This document shows positions 27,522 through 32,422 of a stretch of 32,422 bases of DNA, one piece after another; position 1 is the stretch's first letter, and each line of letters opens with the position of its first letter. The position numbers and the translations under genes were made by a program. Under the pieces are notes generated by a model, which searched no databases, was not told where the DNA came from, and saw only the letters and a program-made list of their open reading frames with translations. The stretch comes from Bacteroidales bacterium (GTDB lineage: Bacteria > Bacteroidota > Bacteroidia > Bacteroidales > ML635J-15). The stretch is from the NCBI GenBank assembly GCA_017620015.1, contig JAFZRE010000028.1:1-32422 (forward strand), in the 5' to 3' direction.

Positions 27522-29207
27522 ATGAAGAAATTCGGCTTCAGCATATTTGTTGTTGTGCTTGTAAGTCTGCTTGTGCTGGCTTGTGCCAAGCAGGTAACGC
27601 TTACTGGCGGCAAGAAGGATGTTACTCCACCCGAAGTGCAGGTTGCATCGCCAGCAAACGGCTCCACAAACTTTTCATCAAAGCATATAGTCGTGAAATT
27701 CAACGAGTACATAACGCTTAACGATGTCTCGTCGAAGCTTATTGTGTCGCCACCGATGGATGAGAAGCCCGTCGCAGTGGTTAGTGGTAAGAAGTTGAAG
27801 ATTACGCTCAAACCTTCGCAACTGAAGCCAAACACAACCTACTGCCTAAATTTCAACGATGCTGTTGCCGATATCAATGAGAACAATGCATTGAATAGTT
27901 TCGTCTATGCATTTTCCACTGGCGATGAGATTGATTCGCTGTCGTTTGCAGGAACGGTGTTTGATGCCTTTACACGTAAGCCTGTTGAAGATGCGTGGGT
28001 AATGCTTTATAGTGATTTCTCCGACACAGCTGTTTCGACGACTATGCCCGATTATATCACTAAGGTCAACAAGCAGGGAAATTTCCGAATAAACTATGTG
28101 GCAGAAAAAGATTACAAGATTTTTGCTTTGCGCGACAACAATTCCAACTTCAAGTTCGACCTTCCCGAGGAGAGCATTGCGTTCATTGACAGTACATTCC
28201 GTCCGTCAGTTGAAATAAGTTATGATACGTTGAAGTCGAAAAAGGATACGCTTAACGACTCAATTGTCATAAAGAGCCATTTCTTCCCCGACGACATCAA
28301 GATGTTGCTTTTCAAGGAGGACAAGACTCCGCAATTTTTCAAGTCGTCGAAACGTGTGAAACGCAACTATTTTGAGTTTGTATTCAACTTTACGCAGTAC
28401 GAGAACTATAAGTTTACCGTTCCTGGCGACGATTCGGCATTTGTGTGGGCAAAGGAAAATCCCGATACGGTATTTTTGTGGCTGAAGGACACTGCATTAA
28501 TTGCTTCCGACACCTTGAAAATCCTTGCCGAATACGTTGACCCAGCATTCCCAGACTCTGTACACAATGATACTCTGAAGTTCCGCAAACAGGATAAACT
28601 TTTGGTCGATACCGTACTGACAATGAAACTTTCAAAGGAAAAACGTCCAGATGCAGACTATTGCATTTTATTTTCACTGCCGATAGAATCGTTTGACACT
28701 GCTCTGCTGAAACTTTACGGTGCAGTGGATACCTTGTTCGAGGAAATAGAATGTAAGGTTGAAAAGGATTCTTCCTGTCCGCTCAACTTGAAAGTTGTTG
28801 CCGAGATTGCCGAAGGTCGCAAGTACAAGATTGTGGCCGATTCGGCTTTTGCAACTTGTATCTATGGTTATGCGAGTATGCCCGATTCTGTGGAGGTAGT
28901 CCCGATGCGCGAAACCGATTTTGGCGCGTTGAAGGTTATGTTTCAGGACGATAAGCCATACCTTGTAGAATTGCTGCAGAGCGAGAAAGTGAAGGCTCGC
29001 AGTGCTGTTGCCGACAGGCAGGTTTCGTTTGTTTATCTGTTGCCTGGCAAGTACGACATTCGCATTATCAACGACGAGAACGGCAATGGTCGCTGGGACA
29101 CGGGCGACTATACTCAGCACAGACAGGCGGAGGATGTATTCTATTATCCGCAGCCTTACGAAATCCGCAGCAGCTGGGAACACGAGGTGACGATAGAGAA
29201 CAATTAA
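27522..29207 (+). CDS. Lipoprotein with N-terminal Ig-like (Big_5) domain
   Basis: The protein has 561 residues from the ATG at 27522, chosen because MKKFGFSIFVVVLVSLLVLAC is a classic lipoprotein signal with Cys21 as the lipidated residue. The frame is open to an ATG at 27486, which would add 12 residues. After ACAKQVTLTGGKKDVTPPEVQVASP comes a bacterial Ig-like domain (about 35-140; FNEYITLNDVSSKLIVSPP, LKPNTTYCLNFNDAVADINENNALNSFVYAFSTGD). A carboxypeptidase-regulatory-like segment follows (AGTVFDAFTRKPVEDAWVMLY). The C-terminus has LPGKYDIRIINDENGNGRWDTGDY. This is a common Bacteroidota outer-membrane or periplasmic lipoprotein; its function is unknown. Confidence 0.75.
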   Translation: MKKFGFSIFVVVLVSLLVLACAKQVTLTGGKKDVTPPEVQVASPANGSTNFSSKHIVVKFNEYITLNDVSSKLIVSPPMDEKPVAVVSGKKLKITLKPSQLKPNTTYCLNFNDAVADINENNALNSFVYAFSTGDEIDSLSFAGTVFDAFTRKPVEDAWVMLYSDFSDTAVSTTMPDYITKVNKQGNFRINYVAEKDYKIFALRDNNSNFKFDLPEESIAFIDSTFRPSVEISYDTLKSKKDTLNDSIVIKSHFFPDDIKMLLFKEDKTPQFFKSSKRVKRNYFEFVFNFTQYENYKFTVPGDDSAFVWAKENPDTVFLWLKDTALIASDTLKILAEYVDPAFPDSVHNDTLKFRKQDKLLVDTVLTMKLSKEKRPDADYCILFSLPIESFDTALLKLYGAVDTLFEEIECKVEKDSSCPLNLKVVAEIAEGRKYKIVADSAFATCIYGYASMPDSVEVVPMRETDFGALKVMFQDDKPYLVELLQSEKVKARSAVADRQVSFVYLLPGKYDIRIINDENGNGRWDTGDYTQHRQAEDVFYYPQPYEIRSSWEHEVTIENN

Positions 29208-29218
29208 AACTTCCGATT

Positions 29219-29830
29219 ATGAAAATCATCTGCATAGGAATGAACTACAAGGCGCACATTGCCGAACTCAACCTTCCTTATCCCGAAGTTCCAGTTTTCT
29301 TTATGAAGCCCGACTCTTCGATTTTGAAGGGTAATAAGGTCTTCTTTATTCCCGACTGGACGGAAAATCTGCAGTACGAACTTGAAGTCGTATATCGTAT
29401 AAGCCGTCTTGGCAAGCACATACAGAAGAAATTTGCCTATCGCTACTACGATGCAGTTGCACTTGGTCTCGACCTTACTGCCCGCGACCTTCAGGAAGAT
29501 TGTCGTCGCCGTGGTTTGCCGTGGGAAATATGCAAGTCGTTCGACGGTTCGGCGGTTTTGTCGGAATTTGTGCCTTTGGAGGAACTTCCTGACAAGAATA
29601 GCATTGATTTCCGTCTTTTGCGCAACGATGTTGAAGTGCAGCACGGCAACACTTCCGATATGCTTTTCTCCATCGATGATATTATTGAGCACGTGTCAAA
29701 GTATATGACGCTTAAAATAGGTGATTTGATATACACAGGCACTCCGCTTGGCGTTGGTAAGCTCGAAATCGGCGATAAACTCAAGGCCTATATGGGCGAG
29801 CAAAAGCTGATTGATATGAAGGTTAAGTAG
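29219..29830 (+). CDS. Fumarylacetoacetate hydrolase (FAH) family protein
   Basis: The 203-residue protein begins MKIICIGMNYKAHIAELNLPYPEVPVFFMKPDSSIL, the usual FAH-family opening. Divalent-metal ligands are expected at E54, E56 (YELEVVYRI) and D85 (ALGLDLTARDLQ). K106 lies in WEICKSFDGSA, and the C-terminus has DLIYTGTPLGVGKLEIGDKL. It probably acts on a small 2-oxo or acylpyruvate-type substrate, as do the oxaloacetate decarboxylase/acylpyruvase relatives; the substrate cannot be read from sequence. It starts 11 bases after the lipoprotein gene, so they are likely co-transcribed. Confidence 0.85.
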   Translation: MKIICIGMNYKAHIAELNLPYPEVPVFFMKPDSSILKGNKVFFIPDWTENLQYELEVVYRISRLGKHIQKKFAYRYYDAVALGLDLTARDLQEDCRRRGLPWEICKSFDGSAVLSEFVPLEELPDKNSIDFRLLRNDVEVQHGNTSDMLFSIDDIIEHVSKYMTLKIGDLIYTGTPLGVGKLEIGDKLKAYMGEQKLIDMKVK

Positions 29831-30150
29831 ACTTCGCCGTTTGGATGGTTCAACAACAATTCAACGTTTAAAGTTCAATGTTCAAAGTGAGCGTAGCGAC
29901 TTCCTTTTTAGTGCCCTAAAGGGTAGAAATGTCTTCAGCATTCGGTCATCCTGAACTTGTTTCAGGATCTATATATAGATGCTGAAATAAATTCAGCATG
30001 ACATTTTGGTATCAGCATGACGGTTTACGTTTATTATTCATTGTTAGTATTTGGTCTGAGCGTAGCGAAGAACATTATTCGTGTCAATTGCTTGCGCCGA
30101 GCTAAAGGTTCATGGTTGTCTTATTCGTTTTGAGCGCAGCGAAAAACTCT
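29831..30150. repeat. 320-base gene-free spacer filled with short repeats
   Basis: No ORF with coding character is seen. The spacer holds a TTCAACGTTTAAAGTTCAATGTTCAAAG tract (29858-29886, overlapping TTCAA words) and three copies of GAGCG(T/C)AGCGA (29889, 30059 and 30132). It also holds a pair of hairpins (29948-29999) and a GAGCTAAAGGTT word (30099-30110) that recurs at 31932. It separates two convergent transcription units (plus-strand FAH gene, minus-strand pseudouridine synthase gene). The paired hairpins could help terminate either strand. Confidence 0.7.
29948..29999. repeat. Two adjacent hairpins with the same TGAA-N5-TTCA core
   Basis: ATCCTGAA-CTTGT-TTCAGGAT (29948-29968) and ATGCTGAA-ATAAA-TTCAGCAT (29979-29999) are both perfect 8-bp stems with 5-base loops, 10 bases apart. 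A third half-copy, ATCAGCATGACGG, follows at 30011. This is the GTCATCCTGAAC...TTCAGGATC type of interspersed palindrome familiar from many bacterial genomes. Confidence 0.75.
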
Positions 30151-31059
30151 CTATTCAAACACCTTCAGAAACTCATTCGGTATATTGCTTTCGAAGTGCA
30201 TCTTTTCGTGGGTGCGCGGATGAGTGAAACCTAAAATCCATGCGTGAAGGCCAATGCGATTGAAAAGGTTTTCCTTAGAGCCGTATTTCTTGTCGCCGAC
30301 AATAGGCTGTCCGAGGTCGCTCATGTGGACACGGATCTGGTTTTTGCGGCCTGTCTCAAGGTTGATTTCCATAAGCGAATATCTGCCTTTGGTTTTCATG
30401 GTTTTGTAGTGTGTAACAGCCAACTGTCCGTTTTCGCGGTCTTTGGTAGAATAAACTACGTATGCCTTGTTTTGTGCAAGGTACGACTCGTAAACTCCAT
30501 CGCCAATAGGTTTGTCGCCAGCGGTGACAGCAATGTAGCGGCGGTCGTAGATGTTGGTTTTCCAATCTTCCTGCAGTAGCGCTTGAATTTCTTCGCTCTT
30601 GGCGAACATCATAAGTCCCGAAGTTTCGCGGTCGAGACGGTGCACTATGAAAATACGGTTGTTCGGGTTCTGCTCCTTGATGTGCTGGCTAAGTATGCTG
30701 TATGCGGTTTCGTTGCTCTTGGCAGTTGCTACCGAAAGCATTCCCGCAGGCTTGTTGATGACTATTATGTCGCTGTCTTCGTAAACTATTGTTATGCCCT
30801 TGAGGTCGCGTCCCGAGGCTATGCGCTTCCAGTGAATCGAAATCTTGTCGCCCGCTATCAGCTTCTGGTTGTAGAGGGTTACGACAGCTCCGTTTAGTTC
30901 CACCGTCTTGTTGCGCAACCACGACTTTACCTTGTTGTGGCTGCGGTCGGGGAACTTTTTCATCAGAAATGTGATGAGTTCATCGGGTTCGGTGACTTCC
31001 AGATTTGTGACCTTTGGCTTTTCGAAGCGCTTGTAGTTCTTTTTTGCTCTGTAGGGCAT
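30151..31059 (-). CDS. RluA-family 23S rRNA/tRNA pseudouridine synthase
   Basis: The 302-residue protein has a basic N-terminus, an S4-like RNA-binding region (about 38-75; NKVKSWLRNKTVELNGAVV) and a catalytic domain. The latter shows DIIVINKPAGMLSVA (about 97-111) and the active-site HRLDRETSGLM (140-150, catalytic D143), then GRKNQIRVHMSDLGQPIVGDKKYG. The enzyme isomerises a uridine in rRNA or tRNA. The exact target among RluA/C/D-type sites cannot be assigned. Its start is 17 bases after the tsaB stop, so both are on one minus-strand transcript. Confidence 0.88.
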   Translation of the reverse strand: MPYRAKKNYKRFEKPKVTNLEVTEPDELITFLMKKFPDRSHNKVKSWLRNKTVELNGAVVTLYNQKLIAGDKISIHWKRIASGRDLKGITIVYEDSDIIVINKPAGMLSVATAKSNETAYSILSQHIKEQNPNNRIFIVHRLDRETSGLMMFAKSEEIQALLQEDWKTNIYDRRYIAVTAGDKPIGDGVYESYLAQNKAYVVYSTKDRENGQLAVTHYKTMKTKGRYSLMEINLETGRKNQIRVHMSDLGQPIVGDKKYGSKENLFNRIGLHAWILGFTHPRTHEKMHFESNIPNEFLKVFE

Positions 31060-31076
31060 AATTTATGTTTTTATGG

Positions 31077-31775
31077 TTAAAACAATGATTTCTTTGATGT
31101 TGTGGCGATGAATTCCTTTAGGTAGAACGGGTCGTAATATACGAGGTCTTCGAATTGCTTGTTGTTGAATGCGGCTTCGGCAAGTTCGCCCATATATTCG
31201 GCTGATGGATATATGCCGTCGATGAAAGTAAAGCCTTCGTGAGCAAGAATTTTGCTGCACTTTGGTGCTCCGTTGCCACAGAAAAGCAGTTTTTTGCCTT
31301 TGTATTCCGCAAAAGATTCCGCATCGATGATTTTCGCTTCCACTTCCGACAATTTGTCAAGCTTGACATTGGTAATCATCGTATATACTTCCATTCGGCG
31401 AGCATCAATCATTGGCACGATGAAGTCGTAGCTGTCCGTATATTTTGCCTTTGCCATCGCAGCGATTACCAACAGAGTGTTTAGCGAAATAAGCGGAATG
31501 TCGCCGCCGAAGCAAAGTCCCTTGCTTGTGCTTGCACCTATGCGAAGTCCCGTATAAGAACCTGGTCCGCCGCTAAGCGCTACGGCATCCATATCGGAAA
31601 CCTTCATTCCTGCCTCGTCGAGGACTTCCTTAACAAATACTGCAAGCATCTCGGAATGAGCGACTTTGCGCGTGCCGTCGGGCTGCATAAGGCGTAGGTG
31701 TTCGCATTTGCCGTCCTTCGTTATCGAAACCGAACAGTAGTCGGTCGATGTCTCAATGTTTAGAATCCGTGCCAT
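31077..31775 (-). CDS. tsaB: tRNA threonylcarbamoyladenosine biosynthesis protein TsaB
   Basis: The 232-residue ASKHA-fold protein begins MARILNIETSTDYCSVSI and has the YeaZ/TsaB motif SGGPGSYTGLRIG (68-80), followed by KGLCFGGDIPLISLNTLLV and VPMIDARRMEVYT. TsaB pairs with TsaD and TsaE to make the t6A modification on ANN-reading tRNAs. It lacks the TsaD metal motif, as expected. It is first in a two-gene minus-strand unit with the pseudouridine synthase; both genes act on RNA modification. Length is normal. Confidence 0.92.
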   Translation of the reverse strand: MARILNIETSTDYCSVSITKDGKCEHLRLMQPDGTRKVAHSEMLAVFVKEVLDEAGMKVSDMDAVALSGGPGSYTGLRIGASTSKGLCFGGDIPLISLNTLLVIAAMAKAKYTDSYDFIVPMIDARRMEVYTMITNVKLDKLSEVEAKIIDAESFAEYKGKKLLFCGNGAPKCSKILAHEGFTFIDGIYPSAEYMGELAEAAFNNKQFEDLVYYDPFYLKEFIATTSKKSLF

Positions 31776-31789
31776 GAGAAAAATTTTCG

Positions 31790-31797
31790 CAAAAATA
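31790..31797 (-). promoter_or_regulatory. Possible -7 box for tsaB
   Basis: On the minus strand this reads TATTTTTG, matching TAnnTTTG. It lies 14 bases upstream of the tsaB ATG. No convincing -33 TTTG is found at the right distance, because that region is TTTACGATTTACGA repeat, so the call is weak. Confidence 0.3.
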
Positions 31798-31958
31798 TAG
31801 TTTATTTACGATTTACGATTTTAGATTTACGATTTTTGCTGACAAGATGCAATAGAAATTTCTCTGTTTCTCGGTTTCTGTGTTTCTAAGTTGCTGACAA
31901 GATGCAAGAAGATATACGAATTAACTTAGTTGAGCTAAAGGTTGGTGATTGGGCTAAA

Positions 31959-32041
31959 GGCTAACGGAAGACCAGTCTGTCTATCGGCAAGACTGCAAGG
32001 CGGTTGGACTGTTAGACAGCAAGCCTGTCCGCCTGTTAGCC
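31959..32041. repeat. Nested inverted repeat of 83 bases
   Basis: The outer arms GGCTAAC (31959-31965) and GTTAGCC (32035-32041) are complementary. The inner arms CTGTCTA (31977-31983) and TAGACAG (32013-32019) are complementary too. GGCGG (31999-32003) and CCGCC (32029-32033) offer an alternative pairing. The sequence is more GC-rich than the surrounding spacer and can fold into a long imperfect stem. Confidence 0.6.
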
Positions 32042-32052
32042 CCAACATAGAA

Positions 32053-32155
32053 ACTTATAAACGGCGTCAGCCTTTGAAACAGCGAAGCGAGAACGGCGAA
32101 GCCCTCAACGAAGTTAAACCCAGAAACGGCTAAGCCATTGAAACAGCGCAGCCAT
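32053..32155. repeat. Array of GGC-nnn-GCC mini-hairpin units
   Basis: Five successive units carry GGCGTCAGCC, AGCGAAGCG, GGCGAAGCC, GGCTAAGCC and AGCGCAGCC, each preceded by AAAC or GAAC and separated by 9-20 bases. Most form a 3-bp stem with a 3- or 4-base loop. A single unit of the same type, GAAACGGCGTAGCC, occurs at 27147-27160. Confidence 0.65.
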
Positions 32156-32171
32156 ATAAATTTTTTCCCCT

Positions 32172-32208
32172 CAGGCAACGAAATGCCAATTAAAATTGTC
32201 TATATTTG
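32172..32208 (+). promoter_or_regulatory. Promoter region of the last gene, with shared 13-bp box
   Basis: A perfect -7 box TATATTTG lies at 32201-32208, 23 bases before the ATG at 32232. A TTTG at -33 is missing. In its place lies CAGGCAACGAAAT (32172-32184), identical to the box at 381-393 upstream of the T9SS cargo gene, and both boxes sit after a run of T. An activator that replaces the -33 contact is possible. Confidence 0.55.
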
Positions 32209-32231
32209 TGAACTGTAAAATTTGTACGGCT

Positions 32232-32422
32232 ATGAAACGACTGATTTCGACCATAATAATCGCGGCTTGCACCCTTTGTGCATTCGCGCAGAGCATTAAT
32301 ATTAGTTTCACAGGCAAGACCATACGCGGTAGGCATGTGGACATGGACAGCATAGTGATACGCAACCTAACACAAGGATGGACGGCAACGCTCGTAGCTC
32401 CCGACACCTCCTGTTCGTTTGA
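32232..32422 (+). CDS. Secreted protein, N-terminal fragment (runs off the window)
   Basis: An open frame of 63 complete codons begins with a signal peptide (MKRLISTIIIAACTLCAFAQ). It continues SINISFTGKTIRGRHVDMDS and IVIRNLTQGWTATLVAPDTS. The pattern of a short beta-rich start with 'V(K/R)NLT..W...L..PDT' is common at the N-terminus of Bacteroidota T9SS cargo and surface proteins. The C-terminus, which would show a sorting signal, is outside the window. The start is supported by the TATATTTG promoter just upstream. Confidence 0.7.
   Translation, partial: MKRLISTIIIAACTLCAFAQSINISFTGKTIRGRHVDMDSIVIRNLTQGWTATLVAPDTSCSF

Larger units (their letters stand above)
31776..32231. repeat. 456-base gene-free spacer with several repeat families
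   Basis: No credible gene is present. In order, it contains three ATTTACGATTT units (31804-31836), which also occur at 349-369. A 17-bp direct repeat, TTGCTGACAAGATGCAA, occurs at 31836-31852 and 31891-31907 and flanks a GTTTCTCGGTTTCTGTGTTTC-like tract. A nested inverted repeat spans 31959-32041. At 32053-32155 there are five units of the form GAAAC(G/A)GCGnAGCC. The promoter of the last gene follows. The spacer lies between divergent transcription units. Confidence 0.75.

Noticed and set aside
31959..32041. Integron attC site
   Set aside because: GTTAGAC at 32011-32017 fits the GTTRRRY core, but its partner GTCTATC and the outer GGCTAAC/GTTAGCC pair do not fit the required sequence. No cassette array or integron integrase is nearby, and the tyrosine recombinase at 5670 is Xer-like.

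Overview
The window looks like a chromosomal core segment of a Bacteroidales-type Bacteroidota genome. The evidence is the promoter style (TTTG at about -33 and TAnnTTTG at about -7), scarce Shine-Dalgarno sequences, tRNAs without encoded CCA ends, type IX secretion (T9SS) parts and cargo, and the gene order rpsU-xerC-hpf-tRNAs-tuf-tRNA-Trp-secE-nusG-rplKAJL-rpoBC. I cannot place it below order level from sequence alone.

Layout. Bases 2-172 are the end of a CHAT-domain (caspase-like) protein. A spacer with a 30-bp tandem repeat and a promoter leads into a secreted-protein operon (460-5202): a small protein with a T9SS C-terminal signal, then three tandem paralogues. These share an N-terminal beta-rich module and a phage-tail-fibre-like linker, and carry diverging C-terminal FISUMP-type domains. 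Next comes the translation/transcription block (5409-20112): S21, a XerC/D-type recombinase, hibernation factor, tRNA Thr-Tyr-Gly-Thr, EF-Tu, tRNA-Trp, SecE, NusG, L11, L1, L10, L7/L12, RpoB, RpoC and a DUF3467 protein. It ends in a bidirectional terminator.

On the opposite strand, 20204-26239 encodes a PorV/PorQ-family outer-membrane protein and a 1643-residue C25 (gingipain-fold) peptidase of the PorU2 type. They probably form a T9SS attachment pair that would act on cargo such as the protein at 460-948. Divergently, pssA (phosphatidylserine synthase), purS, an Ig-like lipoprotein and a fumarylacetoacetate-hydrolase-family enzyme run on the plus strand (26309-29830). An RluA-type pseudouridine synthase and tsaB run on the minus strand (30151-31775). 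The window ends inside another secreted protein gene (32232 onward).

The intergenic spacers at 173-459, 27065-27201, 29831-30150 and 31776-32231 are rich in related short repeats, mini-hairpins and inverted repeats. Two promoter regions for secreted proteins, about 31.8 kb apart, share a 13-bp box. I found no prophage, CRISPR array, insertion sequence or complete novel defence system. The least explained items are the FISUMP paralogue operon, the DUF3467 gene tied to rpoBC, and the spacer repeat families.
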